From: an uncultured Planctomycetia bacterium
GTDB taxonomy: Bacteria; Planctomycetota; Phycisphaerae; Phycisphaerales; SM1A02
DNA: 32,351 nucleotides
Assembly (NCBI GenBank): GCA_937871505.1
Contig: CALMPF010000048.1
Coordinates: 1 to 32,351 of the forward strand
Direction: 5' to 3'
Both the position numbers and the translations under genes were made by a program. The notes below the pieces were generated by a model. That model was not told where the DNA came from. It saw nothing but the letters and a program-made list of their open reading frames with translations, and did no database searches. Shown here in pieces: positions 1-8,157 of this stretch. How positions within the stretch are numbered: position 1 is the stretch's first letter; every line of letters starts with the position of its first letter.

Positions 1-1
1 C

Positions 2-1033
2 GCCGCGGGGGGGGCGGCGTGCCGGCCGCCCTGCCCGCCCTGCTCGCCCCCCGAGGCGGCGCCGGGGGGGGCCGGCTACACGGGGGGGTGCACGGCGTTC
101 CCGCCGGTCTTCTCGGCGATCGCCTGTCAGGACGTGATCTGCGGCGACGCATGGGCGTCGGGCGGAACTCGCGACACGGACTGGTACGAGCTCCAGCTCG
201 CAGACGCGACCGAGATCACGTTCACCGTCTTCGGCACGCTGCCGATGGTGATCGGTCTGGTGAACACGGGGGGCGTGCCGGACTGCAACCTCGCGACGGC
301 GCTGAACCCCTTCGCGGTCGCGCCCTTCTGCGGCACAGCGACCCTCACGGTCTGTCTCGAGCCGGGCACGTGGTGGCTCTTCGCGGCGCCCAACACCTTC
401 GACGGGTTCCCCTGCGGGTCGCAGAACCTGTACTGGATCAAGCTCGAGTGCGCAGGTCCGTGCGCGCCTCCCTCGGTCTGCGAGGGCGCCGACCACCCGT
501 GCGGGACGACGGGCGGACCGGGCTGTTCAGACGTGGCCTGCTGCACGCTGGTCTGCTCGATCGATCCGTTCTGCTGCGAGGTCGCGTGGGATCTTCTCTG
601 CGTGATCCAGGCGCAGGAGCTCTGCGTCCCTCCCGGCGTTCCGAACGACAACTGCGCCAACGCGCTCCCGATCGCTCTGGGCGCCACGGCGTTCAGCACC
701 GTCGGCGCGACCACGGACGGCCCGGATCTCCCCATGATGTGCGAGGAGGGCTTCGGTCTCACGTTCGTGAACGACATCTGGTACGTCTTCACGGCGACCC
801 AGACCGGCAACCTGACGGTCAGCACCTGCGGCACGGCGAACTACGACACCCGTCTCGCCGCGTACCAGGGCGCAGGCTGCTTCGGTCCGATCGTCGCGTG
901 CAACGACGACGGCCCCGGCTGCCCCGGCTTCACGTCGCTGATGGTCGTTCCTACCACGGTCGGCCAGCCGTACCTGATCCGCATCGGCGGCTTCGGCGGC
1001 TCGGGTTCGGGCACGGTCAGCCTCAGCTACTGA
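2..1033 (+). CDS. Secreted Cys-rich protein with PPC-like beta domains, 5' truncated
   Basis: The frame is open from the window edge to a TGA at 1031-1033 (343 codons), so the N-terminus and any signal peptide lie upstream. A Cys/Pro/Gly-rich stretch comes first. It is followed by a PPC-like (pre-peptidase C-terminal) beta domain with the DTDWYEL motif near base 180, then a Cys-rich module of the form CCxxxC...DPFCCxxxWDxxC (about bases 535-630). A second PPC-like domain follows, beginning NDNCANA, with WYVFTA and ending near the stop. Such domains occur in secreted or cell-surface proteins, and I associate this Cys module with planctomycete exoproteins. The many cysteines suggest disulfide bonding outside the cytoplasm. 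No catalytic domain is visible in the part present, so a structural, adhesive or accessory role is likely but unproven. An ATG at 134 exists but would cut the first PPC-like domain, so it is not the likely start. Confidence 0.8.
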   Translation, partial: AAGGAACRPPCPPCSPPEAAPGGAGYTGGCTAFPPVFSAIACQDVICGDAWASGGTRDTDWYELQLADATEITFTVFGTLPMVIGLVNTGGVPDCNLATALNPFAVAPFCGTATLTVCLEPGTWWLFAAPNTFDGFPCGSQNLYWIKLECAGPCAPPSVCEGADHPCGTTGGPGCSDVACCTLVCSIDPFCCEVAWDLLCVIQAQELCVPPGVPNDNCANALPIALGATAFSTVGATTDGPDLPMMCEEGFGLTFVNDIWYVFTATQTGNLTVSTCGTANYDTRLAAYQGAGCFGPIVACNDDGPGCPGFTSLMVVPTTVGQPYLIRIGGFGGSGSGTVSLSY

Positions 1034-1053
1034 GCGGGGCCGGCTCGCCCCGC
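1034..1053. terminator. GC hairpin after the Cys-rich gene
   Basis: A perfect 7-bp inverted repeat (GCGGGGC / GCCCCGC, 6-nt loop) begins immediately after the stop codon, between two convergent genes. It has no T tract, so intrinsic termination is only a suggestion. Confidence 0.35.
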
Positions 1054-1159
1054 GGCGGCGGCGCGGCGGCCGAGTTCGCGGGACCTCCGGCCGCAGCGGC
1101 GTGGGCGACTCGCGAACGACGCCGCCGGCGCGGCGCCTCCGTCGGCGGAACGCCGCCTC

Positions 1160-2227
1160 TCAGGCATCCGCATCCTTCCAGAAGCCCGCGTCTTCGGGCG
1201 TGCGGAAGAAGGAGCGGACGAGGTCGACTTCCTCGGGACTTCCGAGCAGCACGCTCGTGCGCTGGTGGAGCTGCCGCGGCTCGATGGAGAGCGTCCGCTC
1301 GAGCCCGCTGTACGCCCTCCCGCCGGCCTGCTCGATCAGCCAGCTCATCGGGTTGGCCTCGTAGAGCAGCCGGAGCTTGCCGTCGGGGTGCTTGGTCGTC
1401 GGCGGATACATGAACACGCCTCCGTTGAGAAGCGTGCGGTGGACGTCCGCCACCATCGAGCCGATGTACCGGCTCGAGTAGCCGTTGGCGTGGGCGTGCT
1501 GGAGGTAGGCGCGGTACCCGGGCGGGAACTGGTCGGAGTACGCCTCGTTGATCGAGTAGGTCTTGCTCCGCGCCGGAATGCGGATCGACGGCTTGACGAG
1601 CATGAAGGAGCCGATCGTCGGATCGAGCTCGAACATGTCCACTCCGTTGCCCGTCGTGACGACGAAGACGGTCGACGAACCGTAGAGGATGTACCCCGCG
1701 GCGAGCTGCTCGTCGCCCCGCTGGCAGACGGTATGGATCGGGTCGTCGTCATCGGGATCGTTGCGGAGGATCGAGAAGATCGTCCCCACGCCGACGCCCA
1801 CGTCGAGGTTGCTGGAGCCGTCGAGCGGATCGAACAGGACGCAGTACTTCCCGCCCTCGCGGCCGCGGCGGATGATCGTCGGCTGCTCGTCCTCCTCGGA
1901 GGCGACGAGCGCGATGTTCGCGCGGTCGCCGAGCGAGCGGATGAGCACGTCGTTGGCGAGCACGTCGAGCTTCTGCTGCTCCTCGCCGTGGACATTGCTC
2001 TCCCCCTCCTCGCCGAGGACTTCCTCGAGCCGGGCGCGGCGCACCTTGTCGGCGATGATCTTCCCCGCGAGGGAGAGCGCCGACATGATCCACGTGAAGT
2101 CGCCGCTCGCCTCGGGGTGCCGGCTCTCCTCCGCGAGGATGTGCGCCTGGAGCGACGTGAGATGACGGACGTCGATGGTCCGCTGGCGGATGTTGCGGCG
2201 TTCGCTGCGCGGATCGGCGTGTGGCAT
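1160..2227 (-). CDS. fbp: Class I fructose-1,6-bisphosphatase
   Basis: This cytoplasmic enzyme hydrolyses fructose-1,6-bisphosphate to fructose-6-phosphate in gluconeogenesis and the Calvin or pentose phosphate routes. The 355-aa product has the usual class I length and motifs: an ASEE metal-site motif at 109-112, DPLDGSSN at 133-140 (the Mg-binding inositol-phosphatase-superfamily signature), and a C-terminal YEANPMSWLIEQAGG-type block that closes the active site. The ATG at 2227 is the first good start and gives a conserved N-terminal region (LQAHILAEESRHPEASGDFTW). A purine-rich GAAGAG lies about 8 nt upstream. The gene is divergent from the thiolase and convergent with the Cys-rich gene, so it is probably monocistronic. 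The AMP allosteric site cannot be judged by eye. Confidence 0.96.
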   Translation of the reverse strand: MPHADPRSERRNIRQRTIDVRHLTSLQAHILAEESRHPEASGDFTWIMSALSLAGKIIADKVRRARLEEVLGEEGESNVHGEEQQKLDVLANDVLIRSLGDRANIALVASEEDEQPTIIRRGREGGKYCVLFDPLDGSSNLDVGVGVGTIFSILRNDPDDDDPIHTVCQRGDEQLAAGYILYGSSTVFVVTTGNGVDMFELDPTIGSFMLVKPSIRIPARSKTYSINEAYSDQFPPGYRAYLQHAHANGYSSRYIGSMVADVHRTLLNGGVFMYPPTTKHPDGKLRLLYEANPMSWLIEQAGGRAYSGLERTLSIEPRQLHQRTSVLLGSPEEVDLVRSFFRTPEDAGFWKDADA

Positions 2228-2522
2228 GGGTGACTCTTCGCGGAGGCGTCTCGGGCGCTCCGCCGCGGGCGACGCGCGGCGAAACCGGCGGAGGATCGAC
2301 GCCGATCGCCGCTCCGCGCGGTCGGTCGTCGCAGGGTCGAAGCCGAGACAGGCGGATTGCGCGGGTCCGGAGCGGAGGGGCGCCGGAGCGCCTCACGGGA
2401 GGCCGAACGCCCCTGCTCGATCGCTATGATCCGCCTTCCTCTCGGCGAGGCCGGATTGTAACTCCGGCCGTGCCCCGTCCATCCCTCGTCCATCCCGCCT
2501 CCTCCGCGAGTCACACTCCGCA
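2228..2522. promoter_or_regulatory. Divergent promoter region fbp/thiolase with inverted repeat
   Basis: This 295-bp gap separates the divergent fbp and thiolase starts and must hold both promoters. On the plus strand a TATGAT hexamer (2425-2430) resembles a -10 box, but no convincing -35 lies 17 bp before it. A perfect 7-bp inverted repeat, GGCCGGA-N7-TCCGGCC, occupies 2449-2469, 54 bp before the thiolase ATG. It could be an operator or a leader hairpin. No Shine-Dalgarno is evident before the thiolase start. No ORF here looks real. Confidence 0.4.
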
Positions 2523-3698
2523 ATGTCGAAGCCCGTCATCATCGCCGCCCGTCGGACGCCCATCGGCCGGTTCCTCGGTTCCCTCAGCCGCACGCCGGCG
2601 CCGGTCCTGGGCTCGTACGCGATCAGGGCGGCCCTTTCGGACGTGCCCGGCGCGGCGGAGCGCGTCGACGAGTGCCTGATGGGCAGCGTCCTTCAGGCGG
2701 GGCTCGGTCAGAACCCGGCGCGTCAGGCGGGTCTCAAGGCGGGGCTCCCGGAGACGCTCAGCGCCACCACGATCAACAAGGTCTGCGGCTCGGGGCTTCA
2801 GTCCGTGATGCTCGCGGCGCAGTCGATCCGGGTCGGCGAGAACCGCCTCGTCGTCGCCGGAGGCATGGAGAACATGAGCCTCGCGCCGCACATGGCCCAC
2901 GTGCGCACCGGGGTGAAGTTCGGCAGCGCCGAGCTGATCGATCACATGGCCGCGGATGGCCTGACCTGCCCCTTCGAGGGCTGGGGCATGGGGAGCGCCG
3001 CGGAGTGGATCGCCGTCCAGCACGGCGTCTCGCGCGCCGAGCAGGATCGCTTCGCGGTGCAGAGCCATCACCGTGTCGCAGCCGCCGTGGCGGCGGGATG
3101 GACGACCGCAGAGATCATCCCGCTCTCCGCCGAGGAGCTCGGCCAGAAGGCCGGCTGCGCGGTCGATGAGGGGTTCCGCGCTGAGACCTCGATCGAGGCG
3201 CTCGCGAAGCTGCGTCCGTCGTTCGACAAGAACGGCAGCGTGACGCCGGGGAACGCCTCGCAGATCAGCGACGGCGCGGCCGCGGTCATCGTCGCGAGCG
3301 AGGAGACCGCGCAGCAGCTCGGCGTTCCCGCGCTCGCGAGGATCATCGACGCGAACACCGCCGGCGTCGCCCCGAAGGAGCTCTTCTGGGCTCCGGTCGT
3401 GGGCATCCGGGCCCTGCTTGAGCGGAATCGCCTCGGCGTGGAGGACATCGATCTCTTCGAGATCAACGAGGCCTTCGCAGCGCAGGTCCTCGCCGACATC
3501 GCGGCGCTGGGCATCCCGGAATCGAAGCTCAACGTCGCGGGGGGCGCCATCGCCCTCGGCCACCCCATCGGCGCCAGCGGCTGCCGGGTGCTGGTGACGC
3601 TGCTGCATCAGCTCCGCCGCACCGGCGGCCGGCGCGGGATCGCCAGCCTGTGCCTCGGCGGCGGAAACGCCGTGAGCATGCTCATCGAGAGGGCGTAG
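2523..3698 (+). CDS. Acetyl-CoA acetyltransferase (thiolase)
   Basis: This is a 391-aa thiolase of the acetoacetyl-CoA (biosynthetic) type. It condenses two acetyl-CoA, or cleaves acetoacetyl-CoA, in the cytoplasm. The nucleophilic Cys88 lies in NKVCGSG. The second active-site motif GHPIGASG contains His347, and the C-terminal CLGGGNA contains the acid/base Cys377; these match the canonical 88-89/348/378 spacing. Its length also fits the family. A preference for short substrates is inferred from overall similarity to AtoB/PhaA-type proteins, and the physiological direction (ketone body, polyhydroxybutyrate or isoprenoid precursor metabolism) cannot be read from context, because no beta-oxidation or PHB genes lie nearby. 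The gene ends 13 bp before the convergent metal permease gene. Confidence 0.95.
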   Translation: MSKPVIIAARRTPIGRFLGSLSRTPAPVLGSYAIRAALSDVPGAAERVDECLMGSVLQAGLGQNPARQAGLKAGLPETLSATTINKVCGSGLQSVMLAAQSIRVGENRLVVAGGMENMSLAPHMAHVRTGVKFGSAELIDHMAADGLTCPFEGWGMGSAAEWIAVQHGVSRAEQDRFAVQSHHRVAAAVAAGWTTAEIIPLSAEELGQKAGCAVDEGFRAETSIEALAKLRPSFDKNGSVTPGNASQISDGAAAVIVASEETAQQLGVPALARIIDANTAGVAPKELFWAPVVGIRALLERNRLGVEDIDLFEINEAFAAQVLADIAALGIPESKLNVAGGAIALGHPIGASGCRVLVTLLHQLRRTGGRRGIASLCLGGGNAVSMLIERA

Positions 3699-3711
3699 CG
3701 GCCCGAGCGGG

Positions 3712-5007
3712 TCAGTCAGGATTCCGCTCGGTCGCGCCGGGTCGGTGCGGGTCGCTGGCGTCGGGAACTTCCGCCTCGAGCCGGCGCGCCAAGTCTCCGG
3801 CGATGAAGTGCTCGACGCGGTGCGCCGGTTCATGCAGATGGTCCAGCGGGAGCTCCGTCTCGCGGAGCAGGTAGCGCTCCCAGCGCCGGTGATGGCGCAC
3901 CAGCTCCTCGGCGCGCTCGGCCCCGCGCGGCGTCAGCGCGAGTCCCGCTGCGCTGCGGGTCGCCAGGCCCCGAAGTAACAGGAGCCGCGTCGCCAGCGAG
4001 CGCTCCCAGCGGGGCATCTCGGGCGGCGGCTCCGCAATCGCCGAGGGCGGGGAGGGGCGCGGTTCGCCCGCGCGGTGCAGCTCGCCGAGGATGTCCTCGC
4101 CGCGGATGCGCAGCGTCAGCGCCCAGCGCTGGAGGAGCCTCGCGACAGCCCCGTGCCGTGGCGAGAGGAGCAGCGCCGCCGCGAAGAGTCCCCCCGCGAC
4201 CACGCTCATGGCGCCGGCGACCGAAGTGTCCATACAGAGCGCGAGGAGGTACCCGCCGACGGCGCTGGCCAGTCCCGCCAAGGCGGCGACGAGGAGCATC
4301 GCGCCGAGCCGATCGACGAGGAGGCGCGCCGTCGCCCCCGGGGCGACGAGCATCGCGACCACGAGAATCGACCCGACGGCCTCGAACGAGAGCACGATGG
4401 TCGCCGTGGTCACGCCGAGGAAGACCGAGTGAAGCGCCGCCGCGGAGAACCCCATCGCCGTCGCGAGCGACGCGTCGAAGGCGACGAGCCGCAGCTCCTT
4501 GAGCAGGAGCGAGACGAAGACGACCGCGACGACGAGGGCGCCCGCCAGCCACGCGAAGGCGCGCGGCACCGCGACCCCGGCGAGCGGCCAGGGGAGCTCG
4601 ACGCGGTCGTCGGGCACGAACTCGATCAGCCCGTAGAGGACGCATCCCGGATCGAGGTCGATCGATCCGGCGACCCAGGTGATCATCACGACACCCAGCG
4701 CGAAGAGCGATGTGAAGACGACGCCGAGCGCTGCGTCCTCGGGCACGCGGCCGATGCGCCGGATCGCCGCCGCGAGGAACGCGGTCACCAGCCCGGCGAC
4801 TGCCGCTCCGACGAGCATCCCGCCGGAGGCCCGCGAGCCGGTGACGATGAAGGCCGCTGCGATGCCCGGGAGGATCGCGTGGGAGATCGCGTCGCCAAGC
4901 AGGGAGAGCCGCTGGAGCACGAGGAAGCACCCGAGGAGTCCGCACGCCATCGCGCAGCACGCTGCGGTCGCCATCACCCAGAGATCGTCGGCGTCGAGGT
5001 GGATCAA
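3712..5007 (-). CDS. Zn/Mn ABC transporter permease fused to a DtxR/MntR-like domain
   Basis: The protein is 431 aa. Residues 1-285 form an ABC-3 family permease with multiple membrane helices, including the family motif LLGDAISHAILPGIA (37-51). Residues about 300-431 resemble a DtxR/MntR-family metalloregulator: a winged-helix-like segment ending LALTPRGAE (356-364), then a dimerisation/metal region. Aligned with DtxR, potential ligands are kept: H373 and E377 (DtxR H79, E83), H392 (H98), H396 in place of C102, E399 and H400 (E105, H106). The chosen start is TTG at 5007: it overlaps the upstream stop as TTGA and has GGAGGAG 8 nt before it. The first ATG (4974) would remove 11 residues. The regulator-like part lies on the cytoplasmic side by prediction. 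It could sense metal and gate transport, or bind DNA; neither is shown. Confidence 0.88.
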   Translation of the reverse strand: MIHLDADDLWVMATAACCAMACGLLGCFLVLQRLSLLGDAISHAILPGIAAAFIVTGSRASGGMLVGAAVAGLVTAFLAAAIRRIGRVPEDAALGVVFTSLFALGVVMITWVAGSIDLDPGCVLYGLIEFVPDDRVELPWPLAGVAVPRAFAWLAGALVVAVVFVSLLLKELRLVAFDASLATAMGFSAAALHSVFLGVTTATIVLSFEAVGSILVVAMLVAPGATARLLVDRLGAMLLVAALAGLASAVGGYLLALCMDTSVAGAMSVVAGGLFAAALLLSPRHGAVARLLQRWALTLRIRGEDILGELHRAGEPRPSPPSAIAEPPPEMPRWERSLATRLLLLRGLATRSAAGLALTPRGAERAEELVRHHRRWERYLLRETELPLDHLHEPAHRVEHFIAGDLARRLEAEVPDASDPHRPGATERNPD

Positions 5008-5969
5008 CGGCTCCGCTCCTCCGGGAGCGCATCCGGCGCCCCTTGCTGCGGCGCGGCGAGCCGGCGGGCGCCGAGCAGCCGGGCGATGAGGCCGCGGCGC
5101 GGGGCGGCCACGAGCGATCCCGCGAAGAGCCCCGCCGCGGCGAGGGCGATCAGCGGACCCGTCGGCCAGCCGCGGACCCGGGCGCCCGCCGGAGCCGGAA
5201 GCACCGCGCTCAGCGCCGTCCCTGCCAGCGCCGCCGCGGCGCCGAAGAGTCCTGCGAGAATGACCACCGCGGCGAGCCGGTCGCTCCAGAAGCGCGCGGC
5301 GGCACCGGGAATCACCAGGAGCGCCACGACGAGGACGACGCCGACGGCGGGCAAACCGGCGATGGCGATCAGGCAGACCGCCGCGAGCAGGGCGAGGTCG
5401 AAGGCACCGACCGGCCGTCCGAGGCTCGCGGCGAAGCTCCGGTCGAAGCAGAGCAGGCGCAGCTCCTTGAAGAAGAGCAGGACGGCGCCGAGCGCGGCCG
5501 CCGCGACGACGCCGATGGCGAACACGTCCTGCCGCACCAGGCTCGCGGCGCTGCCGAGGATCAGCCCGTCGAGCCCGGCGCGATGGCCGCCCGGGACGTT
5601 CTGCACCATCCGCGAGAGGACGATCCCGGCGCCGAAGAACGTCGAGAGCACCAGCGCGATCGCCGCATCCTCGCGGATGCGCGGCTGGGCTCGGATCGCG
5701 GCGATCGTCGCGACGCCGAGCAGACCCGAGCCGAGCGCGCCGAGCAGGAGCACCGGCAGGCTGCGGTCGCCCAGGACGAGCCACGCCAGACAGACGCCCG
5801 GAAGGGCCGCATGCGCGACCGCGTCGCCGACGAGGGCGCGACCGCGGAGCACCGCCAGCGACCCGACGCTGCCCGCGGCCGCCCCGAGGATTCCGCAGCC
5901 GAGGAGGACGATCCGCGTGTTGGCGTCCTCCAGCGTCGCGAGCCGGATCAGATCGGCGGCCCAGCTCAT
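5004..5969 (-). CDS. Zn/Mn/Fe-type ABC transporter permease
   Basis: This is a 321-aa, almost wholly hydrophobic ABC-3 family permease, paralogous to the permease half of the next gene. The family motif appears as RALVGDAVAHAALPGVC (44-60), followed by further Ala/Leu/Val-rich helices and a charged C-terminal tail. The start chosen is the ATG at 5969, which overlaps the ATPase stop as ATGA; the open frame extends upstream to 6119 but that part is the shadow of the ATPase gene. Its own TGA overlaps the TTG of the downstream permease-DtxR gene, so the three are translationally coupled. With the ATPase and binding lipoprotein it should form a metal importer in which the two different permeases make a heterodimer. 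The metal is not determined. Confidence 0.93.
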   Translation of the reverse strand: MSWAADLIRLATLEDANTRIVLLGCGILGAAAGSVGSLAVLRGRALVGDAVAHAALPGVCLAWLVLGDRSLPVLLLGALGSGLLGVATIAAIRAQPRIREDAAIALVLSTFFGAGIVLSRMVQNVPGGHRAGLDGLILGSAASLVRQDVFAIGVVAAAALGAVLLFFKELRLLCFDRSFAASLGRPVGAFDLALLAAVCLIAIAGLPAVGVVLVVALLVIPGAAARFWSDRLAAVVILAGLFGAAAALAGTALSAVLPAPAGARVRGWPTGPLIALAAAGLFAGSLVAAPRRGLIARLLGARRLAAPQQGAPDALPEERSR

Positions 5970-6790
5970 GCGCCGGCGCGCCGCATCACCGCGGCGGCCT
6001 CCTCGAGAAGCGTGAGCCTTCCGCCGTAGGTCTTCGCGAGCGTCTCCGCGGTCAGCGTCGCGGCCGCCGGACCTGCGGCGACCACCCGGACGTTGAGCAG
6101 CACGACGCGATCGAACCACGCCATGACCGTCGAGAGATCGTGATGGACCGCGACGACCGTCCGGCCCTGATCGCGAAGGCGACGGAGCACGTCGACGATG
6201 GCGCGCTCGGTCGCGGCGTCCACGCCGGCGGAGGGTTCGTCCATCAGGTAGAGCTCGGCCTGCTGCGCGAGCGCCCGCGCGAGGAAGGTGCGCTGCTGCT
6301 GTCCGCCGGAGAGCTCTCCGATCTGGCGCCCGGCGAGATCGGCGATGCCCATCGTCTCAAGCGCTTCCATCGCGATCGCGCGATCGCGCGCGCCGGGCCG
6401 GCGCAGCCAGCCGAGGTGCCCGTACCGGCCCATCAGCGCGACCTCGAGCACGCTGACGGGAAACTCCCAGTCGACGCTCTCGCGCTGCGGGACATAGGCG
6501 ACCGATCGACGCACCGCACGGAGCGTCTTCCCGAAGAGGCGCACCGCACCGGTCGCGGCGGGCACGAGGCCGAGCGCGGCCTTGAGCAGCGTCGACTTCC
6601 CGGCGCCGTTGGGGCCGACGATCGCCGTCATCGAGCCGCAGGGGATCTCGAGGTCGACATCGAGGAGGACCGGCGTGCGCCGGTACGCGACGGTCAGGTC
6701 GTGAACCTCCAGCGCGGCCCGGGCGGCGGGAGCGCCCGCGCGGGGCGTCGGCGGCCGGACGGGCTGCGCGAGGGACGGGTCGTGAGGCAT
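5966..6790 (-). CDS. Metal ABC transporter ATP-binding protein
   Basis: The 274-aa ATPase powers the metal importer encoded beside it. Walker A GPNGAGKST is at 59-67, the Q-loop Gln at 102 (VPQRES), the signature LSGGQ at 160-164, Walker B LYLMDE at 180-185, and the switch His in AVHHDLS at 214-220. The VPQR..VDWEFPVSVLEVALMGRYGHLGW segment is typical of the Mn/Zn/Fe (MntB/ZnuC/TroB) subfamily. A Pro/Ala-rich extension of about 25 residues precedes the domain; no closer ATG precedes it in a way that would preserve the conserved LEVHDLTV strand, so ATG 6790 is kept. It lies 90 bp downstream of the binding protein gene and overlaps the next permease by ATGA. Confidence 0.95.
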   Translation of the reverse strand: MPHDPSLAQPVRPPTPRAGAPAARAALEVHDLTVAYRRTPVLLDVDLEIPCGSMTAIVGPNGAGKSTLLKAALGLVPAATGAVRLFGKTLRAVRRSVAYVPQRESVDWEFPVSVLEVALMGRYGHLGWLRRPGARDRAIAMEALETMGIADLAGRQIGELSGGQQQRTFLARALAQQAELYLMDEPSAGVDAATERAIVDVLRRLRDQGRTVVAVHHDLSTVMAWFDRVVLLNVRVVAAGPAAATLTAETLAKTYGGRLTLLEEAAAVMRRAGA

Positions 6791-6880
6791 GGGGGGCGGG
6801 AGGTCCTCGGGTTCGGGCGTCGGGTCGCGGAGCGGGACGGACCCGCGTCCGCCGCGCGGAGCGAACCGGCGCGGAGGCGG

Positions 6881-7840
6881 CTACTCGCGAGTCGCCTCCG
6901 CGCCGTCGGGCAGCAGCGCCTCGACGATGGTGCGGATGTTGTGCCGGAACATGCCGGCGTAGGTCGCTTCCGGAGTCCCCGCAGGACCGAGCGCGTCGCC
7001 GAGGAGCTCTCCGCCGATGCGCAGCGCGTGCCCGCGCGCGGCGCAGCCCTCGACCAGCGCCTGCATCGTCTTCGGCGGGACCGTCGACTCGACGAAGACC
7101 GCGGGCACGCGCCGCTCGGCCAGCAGCTCCACGAGCGCGTTGATCGACTTCAGGCTCGGCTCGCTCTCCGTCGACACTCCCTGGACCGAGAGCACTTCGA
7201 GTCCGTAGGCGGCGCCGAGATAGCCGAACGCGTCGTGGGCCGTGACGAGAAGTCGCCGGTCCGCCGGCAGCGAGCCGAACTGGGATGCCGCCCAGCCATG
7301 CAGCGCCGAGAGCTGCGCGACGAGCGCGGACGCGTTGGCGCGGAAGTGCTCCTCGCCGTCGGGGTCGCGGTCGATCAGCGCGTCTCGGACGCGCTCGGCG
7401 ACCATCGACCAGAGCCGCGGATCAAGCCAGACGTGCGGGTCGACGGCCCCTTCGAACTCGGGCGGCGAGCGCAGCAGCGACCGGTCGATCGAGTCCGTGA
7501 CCTCGACGGTGGGGGTGCGGTCGCCGAGGCGCTGGAGCGCCTCGCCGAGCCGGCCCTCGAGATGGAGCCCGTGGTGGAGCACGAGCGTCGCATTCCGCAG
7601 CAGGCGGAGGTCGCCGGGCGACGCCTTGTAGAGATGCGGATCGACTCCCGGCCCCATCAGGTCGCGGACATGGACGCGCTCGCCGCCGATCGTGCGGGCG
7701 AGGTCGCCGATGAGGCCGGTGGTGGCGACGACGCGGAGGCGGCCCTCCGCCGCATCCTCGGAGGGCGCAGGGGAGCCGCAGCCGGAAAGTCCGAGCGCGG
7801 CGGCGATGGCGACGAGGATGGCGATGGGCCGCGCGGGCAT
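6881..7840 (-). CDS. Zn/Mn-family ABC transporter substrate-binding lipoprotein (TroA-like)
   Basis: This is a 319-aa cluster A-I solute-binding protein that captures a divalent metal outside the inner membrane for the adjacent ABC importer. ATG 7840 gives a lipoprotein signal peptide with lipobox LSGC (Cys21). Aligned metal ligands are H69 (DPHLYK), H136 (DPHVWLDP), H202 (TAHDAFGY) and D282 (GELLGDALG), a His-His-His-Asp set as in TroA. The VSTESEPSL and VESTVPPKT motifs also fit the TroA/MntC branch. There is no His-rich loop of the ZnuA type. The set fits Zn or Mn, and the sequence alone does not separate them. It is the first gene of the operon, with a palindrome 52 bp upstream that may mediate metal control. 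Confidence 0.93.
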   Translation of the reverse strand: MPARPIAILVAIAAALGLSGCGSPAPSEDAAEGRLRVVATTGLIGDLARTIGGERVHVRDLMGPGVDPHLYKASPGDLRLLRNATLVLHHGLHLEGRLGEALQRLGDRTPTVEVTDSIDRSLLRSPPEFEGAVDPHVWLDPRLWSMVAERVRDALIDRDPDGEEHFRANASALVAQLSALHGWAASQFGSLPADRRLLVTAHDAFGYLGAAYGLEVLSVQGVSTESEPSLKSINALVELLAERRVPAVFVESTVPPKTMQALVEGCAARGHALRIGGELLGDALGPAGTPEATYAGMFRHNIRTIVEALLPDGAEATRE

Positions 7841-7892
7841 GGGTGCCGTCGAGGTTCGGTGGGAGCGAGGGGAGGCGGAGTCCGCCAGGAAG

Positions 7893-7906
7893 TTTGAACG
7901 GTCAAA
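7893..7906. promoter_or_regulatory. Palindromic operator candidate upstream of the metal-import operon
   Basis: A perfect inverted repeat TTTGA-ACGG-TCAAA sits 52 bp upstream of the lipoprotein ATG, in a locally AT-rich patch of otherwise GC-rich DNA. Position and symmetry fit the operator of a metalloregulator (MntR/DtxR or Fur class). It does not match the textbook Fur or Zur box. The operon itself encodes a DtxR-like domain fused to a permease, and no free regulator gene is in the window. Confidence 0.45.
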
Positions 7907-7951
7907 GATTACGGTTTGTCCGCTCGTGAGGTCAAGGGCCGGGTCCCGCGA

Positions 7952-8024
7952 CAAGCCCCGTCCACAAGCCCCACCACAAGCCCCGTCCACACGGCTCGGC
8001 CACACGGCTCGGCCACACGGCTCG
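7952..8024. repeat. 13-bp tandem repeat array
   Basis: About 5.7 units of 12-13 bp occur head to tail. The first three are CAAGCCCCGTCCA-like (the second is one base short) and the next two and a half are CACGGCTCGGCCA. The unit length is not a multiple of three except in the short copy, so the array does not encode a repeat peptide. It lies about 110-185 bp upstream of the metal-binding lipoprotein gene. Confidence 0.85.
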
Positions 8025-8157
8025 TAGCGCCAGCCCCGTCATGCCGCTCCGGTCGGTGCCGGCCCTGTCTGTGCCCCCTGCCGCAGAAGACCCGTCGCCT
8101 GCTCGAGCAGCCTGCAGATCGGTGCTGGACCGGCGCGCAGCGGTCCTGAACTGCGCT

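Noticed and set aside
19..1413. Long plus-strand ORF across the window start and into the fbp region
   Set aside because: It is Arg/Gly-rich and unlike any family, while the frame beginning at base 2 gives a clear PPC/Cys-rich protein and the minus strand gives fructose bisphosphatase.
3712..5784. A 690-codon frame for the permease-DtxR protein
   Set aside because: The first 259 codons are a shadow of the upstream permease gene. The TTG at 5007 has a strong ribosome site and overlaps the previous stop.
7952..8024. CRISPR-like array
   Set aside because: Units are 12-13 bp and directly adjacent, with no unique spacers and no cas genes; the same applies to the other arrays.
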